DNA from: Chryseobacterium suipulveris
GTDB taxonomy: Bacteria > Bacteroidota > Bacteroidia > Flavobacteriales > Weeksellaceae
Reading direction: 5' to 3'
NCBI RefSeq assembly: GCF_022811685.1
Contig: NZ_CP094532.1
Location: forward strand, 831,501 to 895,500
DNA: 64,000 nt
Below are positions 17,430-25,917 of the stretch, piece by piece. Made by a program: the position numbers and the translations under genes. The first letter of the stretch is position 1; every line of letters starts with the position of its first letter. The notes below the pieces were generated by a model that searched no databases, was not told the DNA's origin, and saw only the letters and a program-made list of their open reading frames with translations.

Positions 17430-18215
17430 ATGTGGAAATTTCTCTTTAGAACAAATATCATCGTTGCATTCTGTTTGGCGACACTTCTGGACGCACAGCT
17501 TTTCAGGACAAGAGACAGGATGGATAATCTGGAAGGATTCGACAACCAGAAATTCAGTTACGGATTTTATCTTGCTGCCAATAATTTTGACTATAAATTA
17601 GTTCTCGATCCAAAATTCGGAATGGACGGACAGAAAAGTCTCGTGCAGACTAAATCTTCCTACAGCTTCGGAGCCGGACTCATCGGAAAAATGCGGCTGA
17701 ACGATCATTTCGACCTTCGTATCGAACCTGCGCTTCAGTTCATGCAGCGTGAAATTTTATTCGATACACAGTCCAACGATCAGTACGCAGCAGAAACTCC
17801 GGCCAACGAACCTTTTACTCCAAGAGTTCTTACGGATGCCGACAAAGTGCGTAACGTGAAATCTACCTACGTCGATGTTCCCCTTTTAATCGAGGTTCAC
17901 GGCGATAGATGGTACAATTCTCGAGCATACGCTGCGGCTGGGGTAAACTGGATGGTCAACCTGCAATCAAACAGCAAATCTGCGGACGACAATATGAATG
18001 GGATTTTCCGAACCACATCCAGTAATTTTGCGTGGACTGCCGAAATCGGAATGCAGTTTTACTTCAGTAGATTTAAATTGACTCCAGGATTTCGCGGAAC
18101 ATTTATGATTAATGACGAGATGGTTGCCGATAATGCCGGTACGCCACCGTATTGGAGTGCTGCAATCGCGACTGCGAAAACTCGTGCATTTATGTTTGTG
18201 CTTAAATTTGAATAG
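17430..18215 (+). CDS. porT: PorT family protein, type IX secretion
   Basis: Outer-membrane beta-barrel protein needed for type IX secretion and gliding in Bacteroidetes. About 261 aa. The signal peptide (residues 1-20, FRTNIIVAFCLATLLDAQ) is followed by barrel strands with alternating aromatic residues (FSYGFYLAANNFDYKLVL) and a C-terminus ending in Phe-Glu. The ATG at 17430 is used because the longer frame overlaps ubiE and hides the signal peptide. The family link is based on this pattern and the ubiE neighbour. A sorting-domain protein in the window (M1 peptidase) would be a client of this system. Confidence 0.88.
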   Translation: MWKFLFRTNIIVAFCLATLLDAQLFRTRDRMDNLEGFDNQKFSYGFYLAANNFDYKLVLDPKFGMDGQKSLVQTKSSYSFGAGLIGKMRLNDHFDLRIEPALQFMQREILFDTQSNDQYAAETPANEPFTPRVLTDADKVRNVKSTYVDVPLLIEVHGDRWYNSRAYAAAGVNWMVNLQSNSKSADDNMNGIFRTTSSNFAWTAEIGMQFYFSRFKLTPGFRGTFMINDEMVADNAGTPPYWSAAIATAKTRAFMFVLKFE

Positions 18216-18238
18216 AAAAAATTGTAATACATTCAGAC

Positions 18239-18268
18239 AAAGAGGGTTGTGCAGACTCTCTTTTTTTG
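18239..18268 (+). terminator. Terminator after porT
   Basis: AAAGAG..GT and AC..CTCTTT form a hairpin followed by a T run. Confidence 0.6.
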
Positions 18269-18312
18269 TTAAAAGAATTTAAGAATTAATTCACATTTCA
18301 AATTAATTTTTT

Positions 18313-18320
18313 TACTTTTG
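18313..18320 (+). promoter_or_regulatory. -7 box of the coiled coil-zapA unit
   Basis: TACTTTTG, exact TAnnTTTG match, 24 bases before the ATG at 18345. Confidence 0.6.
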
Positions 18321-18344
18321 CTTAATAGTTAGAATAAACCTGAA

Positions 18345-18647
18345 ATGCTCAAAGATTTAGAAAATAATTTCTCGCAGCTGGAAAAAAAGGTTCTGAATAT
18401 CAGGAAGAACTACCAGAATCTTAGTGAGCGATTTGAAGAACTGAGTCGGGAGCACGAGGAACTGAAGAAGAAATATGACGAGGAAAGAAAGAGCAATCAG
18501 GTATTAGCAGAAGAACATAAAAATATAAAACTTTACTCAGCAATCTCAGGAAACCCGGATTATAACCGGTTGATGAAAACCCATATCAACCGACTGATCA
18601 AAGAAGTGGACCACTGTATTGCAGAACTTCAAAACAGCGGACTGTAA
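18345..18647 (+). CDS. Coiled-coil protein upstream of zapA
   Basis: A 100 aa protein, almost all coiled coil up to residue 65 (LEKKVLNIRKNYQNLSERF, then EELSREHEELKKKYDEE), with a short helical end LIKEVDHCIAELQN. Its stop overlaps the zapA start in TAATG, so translation is probably coupled. Size and position suggest a division-associated partner comparable to ZapB, but the sequence alone does not prove this. I treat the division role as inference from context. Confidence 0.82.
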   Translation: MLKDLENNFSQLEKKVLNIRKNYQNLSERFEELSREHEELKKKYDEERKSNQVLAEEHKNIKLYSAISGNPDYNRLMKTHINRLIKEVDHCIAELQNSGL

Positions 18648-18934
18648 TGGAAGTAAGAAGAATTACCATCACCATTGCCGGAAGAAATTATCCGCTGAAT
18701 GTGCCCGCAGCAGAAGAAGAAACCCTGCGAAGAGTCGGGAAGCAGATTGAAGGAATGATTAAGGATTTTGAAAGAAATTTCGACGTTAGAGACAAGCAGG
18801 ACGCTTTAGCGATGTGTGCCCTGAAACTGGGAACCAATGCGGAAGTTTCACAAGTCACCAACGAAAAAAATATGAATGCGGCCAACGAAAGGTTAACCCA
18901 GATTAACCAGATTTTGGAAGCGCTGGAAAAGTAG
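18647..18934 (+). CDS. zapA: Cell division protein ZapA
   Basis: Small FtsZ-binding protein that bundles protofilaments at the Z ring. The 95 aa open with RITITIAGRNYPLNVPAAEE, the usual ZapA N-terminal strand region. A helical domain follows, RRVGKQIEGMIKDFE and DKQDALAMCALKLGTN, typical of the family. Start overlaps the upstream stop by one base. A 6S-like RNA follows directly and then rny; zapA next to 6S RNA is also seen in E. coli. Confidence 0.92.
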   Translation: MEVRRITITIAGRNYPLNVPAAEEETLRRVGKQIEGMIKDFERNFDVRDKQDALAMCALKLGTNAEVSQVTNEKNMNAANERLTQINQILEALEK

Positions 18935-18959
18935 ATTTTTCTTTTCCGGGAAACGACTG

Positions 18960-19130
18960 CCTACAATAGTTCTAACACATTAAAGGTAAACTCAACGCTA
19001 AACAATTACCGGACGAAAGTCTTTTCAATGGCGTGCTGCCTCGCGCAGATTACAGAGAAAAGAAATCAGTTCAAAACGTGTTGATTAGGAGTTTACTCTT
19101 ATATCACTGAATTATTGTGGGCTTTTTTTT
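18960..19130 (+). ncRNA. ssrS: 6S-like RNA (6S-Flavo type)
   Basis: Global regulator RNA that mimics an open promoter and binds RNA polymerase. The non-coding stretch between zapA and rny folds into a long rod. CCTACAATAGTTC (18960-18972) pairs with GAATTATTGTGGG (19109-19121), and GTAAACTC (18986-18993) pairs with GAGTTTAC (19089-19096). Then TCAACGC pairs with GTGTTGA. The central part stays open, and eight T follow the closing stem as a terminator. Position after zapA and the structure fit the 6S-Flavo class of Flavobacteria. Ends are approximate; no promoter for it was pinned down. Confidence 0.82.
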
Positions 19131-19134
19131 ATTT

Positions 19135-19197
19135 AAAGTTTGAAGTTTAAAGTTTGAAGTTACCCCTTCTTCAAACCTCAAACCTCAAACCTCAAAT
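19135..19197. repeat. Heptamer repeat folded as a hairpin
   Basis: Left half repeats TTTGAAG/TTTAAAG, and right half repeats CAAACCT four times. The halves are partly complementary across ACCCC, so a 7-base-period array forms an inverted repeat before rny. Confidence 0.8.
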
Positions 19198-19217
19198 GTG
19201 AAACAATAATTATATAT

Positions 19218-20792
19218 ATGACAACAACTATCGCTATTATTATCGGCATTGTTGGTCTTGCAATCGGTACCGCAATCGGAATGTTTCTTTCCAAAAGCTC
19301 GCTGAACACCAAGGCAAAATTCATCATCGACGATGCGAAGAAAAATGCTGAAAACCTTATAGAAAAAGCTACTGTACAGGCAGAAGCTGTGAAGAAAGAA
19401 AAACACCTTCAGGCAAAAGAAAAATTCCTTGAACTGAAGTCGCAACATGACGCCGACATTCAGCAGCGTGAAAAGAAAATGCAGGAAGCCGAGAAACGCA
19501 CCAAAGACAAGGAAAGCAAACTCAACGACGAGCTGAGCAAAACAGGCAAACTCGAAAAAGACCTCGACAGACAAATTGCCGACTACCGTAAGAAACACGA
19601 AATCCTCGAAAGAAAACAAACCGAACTCGACGCGATTACCGCACAGAAAGTTGAAATCTTAGAGAAAATTTCCGGATACTCCGCTGAAGACGCCAAAAAC
19701 GAACTGGTGGAAGCAATGAAGGCAGAAGCCAAAACGAAAGCGCAAGCTCACGTACAAAGCATTCTGGAAGAAGCCAGCCTCAACGCAAAACAGGAAGCCA
19801 AGAAAATCGTCATCCAGACCATTCAGAGAATCGGTACGGAACAGGCGATCGAAAACTCAGTTTCCGTTTTCAACATTGAATCTGATGAGGTGAAAGGTAG
19901 AATCATCGGTAGAGAAGGACGGAACATTCGTGCTTTGGAATCCGCGACAGGTGTCGAAATCATTGTTGACGACACTCCTGAAGCAATCTTGTTATCTTGT
20001 TTCGATCCGGTTAGAAGAGAAATCGCACGGCTTTCTTTGCATCGCTTGGTAACCGACGGACGAATCCACCCCGCAAGAATCGAGGAAGTGGTAGAAAAAA
20101 CCAAAAAACAGATCGAGGAAGAAATCATCGAAGTGGGTAAAAGAACCATCATCGATTTGGGAATCCACGGTCTTCACCCAGAACTTGTGAAAATTGTAGG
20201 TAGAATGAAATACCGTTCTTCTTACGGGCAAAACTTGCTTCAACACTCTAGAGAAGTTGCCAATATTGCCGCAACGATGGCTGCAGAACTCGGACTAAAC
20301 GTGAAACTTGCGAAAAGAGCGGGTCTTCTTCACGACATCGGAAAAGTTCCGGAGCAGGAATCAGAACTTCCTCACGCTTTACTCGGTATGCAGTGGGCGG
20401 AAAGATATGGTGAAAATGCCGAAGTAATCAACGCGATCGGAGCACACCATGACGAGATTGAAATGACCTCGCTTCTTTCACCAATTATCCAGGTTGCAGA
20501 TGCAATTTCCGGAGCGAGACCAGGAGCAAGAAGACAAGTTTTGGAATCCTATATCCAAAGATTGAAAGATTTGGAAGCAGCGGCTTTAAGCTTCGACGGA
20601 GTTTCCAGCGCATACGCAATTCAGGCAGGACGCGAACTCCGAGTGATGGTGGAAAGTGGAAAAGTAAACGACGAACAGAGCGCGCAACTTTCCTACGACA
20701 TCTCAGAAAAAATCCAGAACGAACTGACTTATCCAGGACAGGTTAGAATCACTGTGATCCGCGAAACAAGGGCGGTGAATATCGCGAGATAG
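19218..20792 (+). CDS. rny: Ribonuclease Y
   Basis: Membrane-bound endoribonuclease that starts mRNA decay. The 524 aa have an N-terminal membrane helix (residues 3-22, [20 protein letters not shown]). A long coiled coil to about residue 190 follows, then a KH domain ([19 protein letters not shown]) and an HD domain with [11 protein letters not shown] near residue 373 and GAHHDEIE. Normal for the family. It follows zapA and the 6S-like RNA and ends at a clear terminator. Confidence 0.97.
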   Translation: MTTTIAIIIGIVGLAIGTAIGMFLSKSSLNTKAKFIIDDAKKNAENLIEKATVQAEAVKKEKHLQAKEKFLELKSQHDADIQQREKKMQEAEKRTKDKESKLNDELSKTGKLEKDLDRQIADYRKKHEILERKQTELDAITAQKVEILEKISGYSAEDAKNELVEAMKAEAKTKAQAHVQSILEEASLNAKQEAKKIVIQTIQRIGTEQAIENSVSVFNIESDEVKGRIIGREGRNIRALESATGVEIIVDDTPEAILLSCFDPVRREIARLSLHRLVTDGRIHPARIEEVVEKTKKQIEEEIIEVGKRTIIDLGIHGLHPELVKIVGRMKYRSSYGQNLLQHSREVANIAATMAAELGLNVKLAKRAGLLHDIGKVPEQESELPHALLGMQWAERYGENAEVINAIGAHHDEIEMTSLLSPIIQVADAISGARPGARRQVLESYIQRLKDLEAAALSFDGVSSAYAIQAGRELRVMVESGKVNDEQSAQLSYDISEKIQNELTYPGQVRITVIRETRAVNIAR

Positions 20793-20831
20793 AAAACAGT
20801 TTGAAGACAGAAGTCCGAAGACCGTAGAATT

Positions 20832-20862
20832 AAATCCTTTCATTTTTTTGGAAGGATTTTTT
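20832..20862 (+). terminator. Terminator after rny
   Basis: AAATCCTT pairs with AAGGATTT, followed by a T run. Confidence 0.75.
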
Positions 20863-20973
20863 GTTGTATTGAACTCATTGTCAAAGTCGAAAATTATGTA
20901 ATCCATTATTTATTAATGAATTGTCAGTATTTTTTTTGATTAACTTTATGCGGAATCAAACACAGAAGCTAAA

Positions 20974-21277
20974 ATGAAAAATATCCTCATCAAAAACGGC
21001 TTCGTCTTTACGGGAGACAAAGATGATCGTGCCGTCTAAAACATATTCTGATTGAAGAAGGAGTGATCAAAAAAATTAGTTCCTAACTTTTTGAGGTTCC
21101 TTCCGAAACGGAAATTATCGACGCATCCGAGGAGTTCGACAATTACAGCCGACTGGTGAACCGCGCCGAAGATTTGGTGGAGAAGGTTTTGTGAATGGAA
21201 ACCTGATTTTCGAAAACGGAGATTTCGTTGAAGACGGCAAAACGAAGAAATTCGGAAAGTTCCTGAAGGCGGGATAA
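20974..21277 (+). pseudogene. Decayed amidohydrolase, large internal deletion
   Basis: The first 21 codons read MKNILIKNGFVFTGDKDDRAV, the N-terminus of a D-aminoacylase/dihydroorotase-type amidohydrolase. A stop follows; the similarity continues in another frame (HILIEEGVIKKI), then more stops. It jumps to the family C-terminus (DNYSRLVNRAEDLVEKVL, then NGNLIFENGDFVEDGKTKKF). Only about 40 N-terminal and 50 C-terminal residues remain of an enzyme usually near 480 aa; all metal-binding motifs are gone. The remnants are collinear, so this is a decayed gene, not a new small one. Confidence 0.75.
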
Positions 21278-21306
21278 GATCATTAAAACTTCAGTAACTT
21301 TATACC

Positions 21307-21660
21307 ATGAAAAAAGTATTCTACCTGAAAACCTGCGGAACCAACAAGAAAATTATGGCCGACAAAGATCTGTCGGATTGGGAGCTGCGGGAAATAAAAT
21401 CAGAACCGATCACGAAAGACGAACTGGCGGAAATGTACGCAAAAACCAAATCCTACGAAGCGCTTTTCAGCAAGAAATCCACCCAGATCAAAGCAAGAGG
21501 AATCGATGTGAAATCATTGCAGGAAAAGGATTTCAAAAAATTGTTGCTCGATCATTATTCGTTTTTGAAGCGGCCAGTTTTCATCACCGATAAAGAAATT
21601 TTTGTGGGAAACGACAAAAGCAATTTAGAAAATCTTACCGAATTTTTTGAAAGAAAATAA
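21307..21660 (+). CDS. ArsC/Spx-like thioredoxin-fold protein
   Basis: Small protein of the arsenate reductase (ArsC)/Spx superfamily, 117 aa. The start MKKVFYLKTCGTNKKIM places a single Cys where ArsC has its catalytic Cys. SYEALFSKKS and RPVFITDKEIFVG match the family middle and the conserved Arg-Pro. The CxxC of Spx is absent. True arsenate reduction is doubtful; a thiol-linked role is more likely. Its stop overlaps the start of the next gene in TAATG. A TAACTTTA box just upstream suggests a very short leader. Confidence 0.82.
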   Translation: MKKVFYLKTCGTNKKIMADKDLSDWELREIKSEPITKDELAEMYAKTKSYEALFSKKSTQIKARGIDVKSLQEKDFKKLLLDHYSFLKRPVFITDKEIFVGNDKSNLENLTEFFERK

Positions 21661-22001
21661 TGCGTTGGCCGATCTTTTTGTTGTTGATTTTTTCGGTTGG
21701 TTTTTCTGCACAGACCGTTTACAAAACCCCATCTGGAAGCAAGTATCACTTGTCTAATTGTCGGATGGTGAAAAATGTATCTGCCGCGGTTTCTGTTTCA
21801 CACGCGCAACAGCAGGGTTTGTCGCCCTGCAAAATTTGCAGACCGCCGTTTACTCCAGGATTGGGAATCATGAGCACGTCGAAAAAACCGGCTGGAATCA
21901 ATTCAGGCAACCGATGTCCCGCAATTACAAAAGCAGGAACGCGCTGCAAAAGAAACACCAGAATCGGAAACAACTTCTGTTTCCAGCATCTCCCCAAATA
22001 G
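21660..22001 (+). CDS. Secreted Cys-rich protein with DUF5763-like end
   Basis: A 113 aa protein with a signal peptide (WPIFLLLIFSVGFSAQ, cleavage after Ala-Gln). It has two cysteine-rich parts. YHLSNCRMVKN and LSPCKICRP resemble the small Cys domain found near the end of some nucleases. RCPAITKAGTRCKRNT with FCFQHL matches the C-x-A-x-T-K-x-G-x-x-C..H pattern of DUF5763, likely a zinc ligand set. Translationally coupled to the ArsC-like gene (one-base overlap). Function unknown. Confidence 0.78.
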   Translation: MRWPIFLLLIFSVGFSAQTVYKTPSGSKYHLSNCRMVKNVSAAVSVSHAQQQGLSPCKICRPPFTPGLGIMSTSKKPAGINSGNRCPAITKAGTRCKRNTRIGNNFCFQHLPK

Positions 22002-22062
22002 AAAAACCATCTGAACATCTCAACCGGTTTTCTCTTTTGTCTTTTTCCTTTTGTCTTGTTTC

Positions 22063-23145
22063 TTATACAAACGGCGTTTTCACCACTTTTGCAGGAACAC
22101 TCTTATTCCTAATCTGGATGAAAATATCGGAACCTACTTTGAAGTGCGGTTTCGCAACATAAGCCAACCCGATTCCCACGTTTCTCATCGGACTCATTGT
22201 TCCCGAAGTCACTTTTCCGATCACGTTTCCGTCTGTGTCTACAACGGGATAGTCGTGTCTTGGGATTGCTCTTTCCTGCATTTCGAAACCGACTAATTTT
22301 CTGGTTACGCCTTCTTCCTTTTGTTTTGCAAATGTTTCTTTGTCCACAAAATCTTTGTCGAATTTCGTAATCCACCCCAATCCAGCTTCCATCGGCGAAG
22401 TCGTGTCGTCGATATCGTTTCCGTACAGGCAGAAACCTTTTTCAAGTCGCAAAGTGTCTCTCGAAGCCAGTCCGCAAGGAATCAGTCCGAATTCTTGTCC
22501 GGCGTCAGTCAAAGCGTCCCAAAGCTTCACCGCATCGTCATTTTTAAAATAAATCTCAAAACCGCCACTTCCCGTATAACCGGTGTTCGAAATAATCACA
22601 TCGGCAACTCCCGCAACAGTTCCCTCCGTAAAATGGTAATACGGAATTTCCGAAAGATTAGTATCCGTAAGCTTTTGCAGCGTTTCGGTTGCTTTCGGAC
22701 CCTGGATTGCGATCAGCGACATCTCGTCGGACACGTTCGTCAGTTTCGCCCCGAATTTCTCGTTGTATTTTTGCAGGTGATTCCAGTCTTTATCGATGTT
22801 AGAAGCGTTCACCACCACAAAATATTTTCCGTCGGCCATTTTGTAGATAATCAGGTCGTCCACAATTCCGCCGTTTCCGTTTGGCAAACAGTTATACTGC
22901 GCCTTTCCGTTTTCCAGCGTGTCCAGATTATTCGTCGTCACATATTGCAGCAGATCCTTTGCAGAATCGCCTTCCACAAAAAACTGCCCCATATGCGAAA
23001 CGTCAAAAATTCCGACTTTTTCGCGCACTGCAAAGTGTTCTTCCGTCACACCAGAGTATTGCACAGGCATTTCGAACCCTGCAAAAGGAACCATTTTCGC
23101 ACCCAGCGAAACGTGTTTGTTATAGAGCGCTGTTTTCTTTTCCAT
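22063..23145 (-). CDS. gcvT: Aminomethyltransferase, glycine cleavage T protein
   Basis: Transfers the aminomethyl carbon from the H protein to tetrahydrofolate in glycine cleavage. The 360 aa carry VPFAGFEMPVQYSG, DVSHMGQFFVEG, the catalytic Asp region YTGSGGFEIYF, CGLASRDTLRLEKG and GTMSPMRNVGIGLAYV. The length is normal. The other glycine cleavage genes are not nearby. A hairpin and repeat-filled gap precedes it. Confidence 0.96.
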   Translation of the reverse strand: MEKKTALYNKHVSLGAKMVPFAGFEMPVQYSGVTEEHFAVREKVGIFDVSHMGQFFVEGDSAKDLLQYVTTNNLDTLENGKAQYNCLPNGNGGIVDDLIIYKMADGKYFVVVNASNIDKDWNHLQKYNEKFGAKLTNVSDEMSLIAIQGPKATETLQKLTDTNLSEIPYYHFTEGTVAGVADVIISNTGYTGSGGFEIYFKNDDAVKLWDALTDAGQEFGLIPCGLASRDTLRLEKGFCLYGNDIDDTTSPMEAGLGWITKFDKDFVDKETFAKQKEEGVTRKLVGFEMQERAIPRHDYPVVDTDGNVIGKVTSGTMSPMRNVGIGLAYVAKPHFKVGSDIFIQIRNKSVPAKVVKTPFV

Positions 23146-23170
23146 ATCTAAATTTTCTTATTATTTCTAA

Positions 23171-23192
23171 ATTCCCCTTCTCTGAAGGGGTG
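23171..23192. repeat. CCCCTTC/GAAGGGG hairpin
   Basis: TTCCCCTTC-TCT-GAAGGGGT, followed by a GAAGTTGAGGACCGGGTAG tail. Similar in layout to the hairpin at 2213 and the CCCTTTAGGGACGGGGTA at about 25812. These appear to be copies of a small dispersed family. Confidence 0.55.
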
Positions 23193-23263
23193 TCATCAAC
23201 GAAGTTGAGGACCGGGTAGTTATTATCTAGGAGCAACCAGGTTTCGCATTCTTTGCAATTGCG

Positions 23264-23341
23264 GTCCCGCTTTCCATTCCAATCTTTTTTGCACCGGCGA
23301 CGCCGCCACAAAAAAGGATTTCCATTTCAATCGGGGCTAAA
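23264..23341 (-). repeat. Two-box dispersed repeat, copy B
   Basis: On the minus strand: TAGCCCCGATTGAAATGG, AAATCC, then a GGCGGC/GCCG stem with A/T flanks, then GATTGGAATGGAAAGCGGG. The stretch from 23146 to 23574 has no gene: it holds the hairpin above, this element, and GAAACCT/CAAACTT heptamers from 23405 to 23570. Confidence 0.8.
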
Positions 23342-23404
23342 AAGTCCTTTCGGTTTTACTTTCGAATTTTCTTAACCAACATTTCACCATTTATCGTCAT
23401 CAGT

Positions 23405-23570
23405 AAAAACCTGAAACCTGAAATGCGAAGCATTCACGAACTCAAGTAAAAAAATAAATCAAATTGTGAGTAAACTTGAAACTTGAGACCTGAAACTCGA
23501 AACTAATAGCTTCAAACCTCAAACTCAAACTTCAAACTTCGTAATTCGTCCTTCCTACTTCGTCCTTCGT
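23405..23570. repeat. Scattered 7-bp repeats (GAAACCT, CAAACCT, CGTACTT types)
   Basis: Several short arrays: CTGAAAC at 23409-23424, TTGAAAC/CTGAAAC at 23474-23500, TCAAACC/TCAAACT at 23513-23540 and TTCGTCC/TTCGTAC at 23545-23572, next to the idi stop codon. Confidence 0.7.
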
Positions 23571-23574
23571 ACTT

Positions 23575-24084
23575 CTAAAGGTGTTCTTTATACTCTTTTA
23601 GTATTATCTTAAACCATTCCGTGAAATTCTCCGGATTGTCGCTCATTTCGCGGTCCAGCTCTTCCATCGAGATATAGCGCACTTCCGAAACTTCCTCTTC
23701 GTTCAGTTGGAATCCGCCGTTATAATTCCCCGTGAAAACGTGGTCGCGTTCGTGTTCCCAAAGATTTCCGCCCACATCTGCTTTATAGATAAAGTGAAAC
23801 TTCTCCGTGATTTCGGTATCGATTCCGAGTTCTTCCCTCAATCTGCGTTTTGCGCCTTTTTCGTAGGTTTCGTCGATTCGCGGGTGGCTGCAAACTGCGT
23901 TCGTCCACTGGTTCGGCGAGTGGTATTTTCCTGCAGCTCTTCGCTGGAGCAGGAGTTCGCCTTTGTCATTAAACAAAAAAACCGAAAACGCCCGGTGAAG
24001 GATTCCGTTTTCGTGTGCCTGCATTTTTTCCATTAATCCCAGAACTTCGTCGTTTTCCGAGATCAGTACTACCTGTTCTTCCAT
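23575..24084 (-). CDS. idi: Isopentenyl-diphosphate delta-isomerase, type 1
   Basis: Interconverts IPP and DMAPP for isoprenoid synthesis. Nudix-fold enzyme of about 169 aa with HRAFSVFLFN, the catalytic Cys in TNAVCSHPR, and the Nudix-like GAKRRLREELGI. A metal-binding Glu lies in LWEHERDHV. The ATG at 24084 is preferred to the GTG at 24090, because the promoter box TAAATTTG occupies 24090-24097; translation would start within a few bases of the mRNA 5' end. Confidence 0.95.
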   Translation of the reverse strand: MEEQVVLISENDEVLGLMEKMQAHENGILHRAFSVFLFNDKGELLLQRRAAGKYHSPNQWTNAVCSHPRIDETYEKGAKRRLREELGIDTEITEKFHFIYKADVGGNLWEHERDHVFTGNYNGGFQLNEEEVSEVRYISMEELDREMSDNPENFTEWFKIILKEYKEHL

Positions 24085-24089
24085 TCTCA

Positions 24090-24097
24090 CAAATTTA
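24090..24097 (-). promoter_or_regulatory. idi promoter -7 box
   Basis: Minus-strand TAAATTTG ends five bases before the ATG, giving a near-leaderless transcript as for queD. Confidence 0.6.
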
Positions 24098-24357
24098 CGC
24101 CTTATTCATCAGCCAAAAAAATTTTTCCTCCGAAAAAGAGGTGGTGGTTTCCTGATGAGTGTTTAACTACATCAAAGATTCAATTGTATTCAAGCTAAAA
24201 AAATTTCCTTTAATCATTTGAAAATTTCAGGTTGGACAGCTGCTTTCGGTAAAATCCATTTCCTATGTTCGGAATACGATGTTCTACCACAATTGCCGAT
24301 AAACAGTAGATTTTTTAGATTTAATTGATCGTTAATATCTTAATGGTTAAAAATTCG

Positions 24358-24365
24358 TAATTTTG
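24358..24365 (+). promoter_or_regulatory. -7 box of the 24380 gene
   Basis: TAATTTTG, exact TAnnTTTG match, 14 bases before the ATG. The stretch between here and idi (24098-24357) shows no gene. Confidence 0.6.
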
Positions 24366-24379
24366 CACCTTAAAATTTA

Positions 24380-24784
24380 ATGATGGAATTAGAACATAAA
24401 GATCACGTAAGTCCGATTTTGAAAGACGGTGTAAAGAATTATCTGATCGATATCGACGGAACCATTACCGACGATGTTCCCAATGAGGAGCCCGAAAGAA
24501 TGGTCACTTGCGAACCGTATCCCGACGCACTCGAAACCATTAACAGGTGGTACGATCAGGGACACATTATCTGCTTCTTCACGTCGCGAACTGAAAACCT
24601 GAAACAGATCACGATCGAATGGCTCGACAGACACGGATTCAAATACCACAGTGTTCTATGCGGAAAACCGAGAGGCGGGAATTACCACTGGATCGACAAC
24701 CACCTCGTGAAGGCGACACGATACAAGGGGAAATTCACCGATATGGTTGAAAAGCAGGTAACCATCGAGGTTTTCAAAGATTAA
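24380..24784 (+). CDS. HAD-like phosphatase family protein
   Basis: 134 aa with the HAD nucleophile motif LIDIDGTITDD near residue 22 and motif II CFFTSR near residue 68. The end has WIDNHLVKATRYKG. It is too short for a full cap domain. Database relatives are sometimes labelled phosphoheptose isomerase, which the sequence does not support (no SIS domain). It precedes serA by 18 bases in the same direction; a link to the phosphorylated serine pathway is tempting but unproven. Confidence 0.8.
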   Translation: MMELEHKDHVSPILKDGVKNYLIDIDGTITDDVPNEEPERMVTCEPYPDALETINRWYDQGHIICFFTSRTENLKQITIEWLDRHGFKYHSVLCGKPRGGNYHWIDNHLVKATRYKGKFTDMVEKQVTIEVFKD

Positions 24785-24802
24785 TAAGGAGCGGAATTCA
24801 AA

Positions 24803-25762
24803 ATGAAAATATTAGCAAACGACGGACTCGACCAATCGGGAATCGATGCACTGACCGAAAAAGGTTTCGAAGTCATCACCAAAAAAGTTCCACAGGATTT
24901 CCTTGCGGATTTTATCAACGACCACCAGATTAAAACGCTTTTGGTAAGAAGTGCGACGCAGGTTCAGCGCGATCTGATCGACGCTTGTCCCTCTTTGGAA
25001 ATCATCGGAAGAGGTGGAGTAGGAATGGACAATATCGATGTCGATTACGCACGCTCCAAAAACATCCACGTGATCAATACACCTGCAGCTTCTTCGGCTT
25101 CTGTGGCGGAATTGGTTTTCGCGCACCTGTTTTCGGGGGCGAGATTTCTTCAGGAATCCAACCGGCAGATGACTGTTTTGGGAAATACCGATTTCGCAAA
25201 ACTGAAAAAGCAGTACGAAAAAGGAATCGAGCTCCGCGGTAAAACCATCGGGATTATCGGGATGGGAAGAATCGGGCAGGAAGTTGCCAAAATCGCACTC
25301 GGTTTGGGAATGCGCGTGATCGCCGCCGACAACAATATCGGGAGAGCAAGCATCAAGGTGAAGTTTTACAACAACCAGTTCATCAATGTAGATATCGAAA
25401 CCGAACCGCTCGAAGGCGTTTTGAAACACGCAGACTTCATCACGCTCCACGTTCCTGCACAAAACAACGGCGCGATGATCGGCGAGAAGGAATTTGCGAT
25501 GATGAAGGACGGTGTCGCCATCATCAACTGTTCCAGAGGCGGCGTAATCGATGAGGAAGCACTGATCGCTGCACTCGATTCTGGCAAAGTTGCTTTCGCA
25601 GGACTCGATGTTTTCACCAACGAACCGACTCCGTCAAAAGAAATTTTGAGCCACCCGAAAATTTCGCTTACTCCTCACACAGGAGCGTCAACAATTGAAG
25701 CGCAGGACAGAATCGGGATTTCGCTTGCCGAACAGATCTGTTCGATACTTCAGATTCACTAA
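24803..25762 (+). CDS. serA: D-3-phosphoglycerate dehydrogenase
   Basis: First step of serine synthesis, oxidising 3-phosphoglycerate with NAD. 319 aa: the short form without a C-terminal ACT domain, so serine feedback through ACT is not expected. The Rossmann motif is GIIGMGRIGQEVAK. The catalytic Arg lies in NCSRGGVIDEEAL, and the catalytic His in LTPHTGASTIEAQ. Closely related 2-hydroxyacid dehydrogenases cannot be fully excluded. It probably shares a transcript with the HAD-like gene. Confidence 0.9.
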   Translation: MKILANDGLDQSGIDALTEKGFEVITKKVPQDFLADFINDHQIKTLLVRSATQVQRDLIDACPSLEIIGRGGVGMDNIDVDYARSKNIHVINTPAASSASVAELVFAHLFSGARFLQESNRQMTVLGNTDFAKLKKQYEKGIELRGKTIGIIGMGRIGQEVAKIALGLGMRVIAADNNIGRASIKVKFYNNQFINVDIETEPLEGVLKHADFITLHVPAQNNGAMIGEKEFAMMKDGVAIINCSRGGVIDEEALIAALDSGKVAFAGLDVFTNEPTPSKEILSHPKISLTPHTGASTIEAQDRIGISLAEQICSILQIH

Positions 25763-25870
25763 GCATAAAAACCTGTTAAAATTTCTTCGAAAAATAAAAC
25801 TAAATTTGCTCCCTTTAGGGACGGGGTAATCAAATTTAGGTTTATTTTGAGAATACGAAAACTAAGCATA

Positions 25871-25907
25871 AAAAAACCGCCCCAGATTTCTAGGCGGTTG
25901 TTTTTTT
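25871..25907. terminator. Bidirectional terminator between serA and mscL
   Basis: AAAAAACCGCC and GGCGGTTGTTTTTTT form a hairpin with A and T runs on both sides, serving both convergent genes. Confidence 0.85.
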
Positions 25908-25917
25908 GGAGTCCAGA

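Noticed and set aside
22321..23151. 276-residue ORF antisense to gcvT
   Set aside because: It lies entirely opposite a clear gcvT with conserved motifs; it is rich in residues expected from the antisense frame and has no family resemblance.
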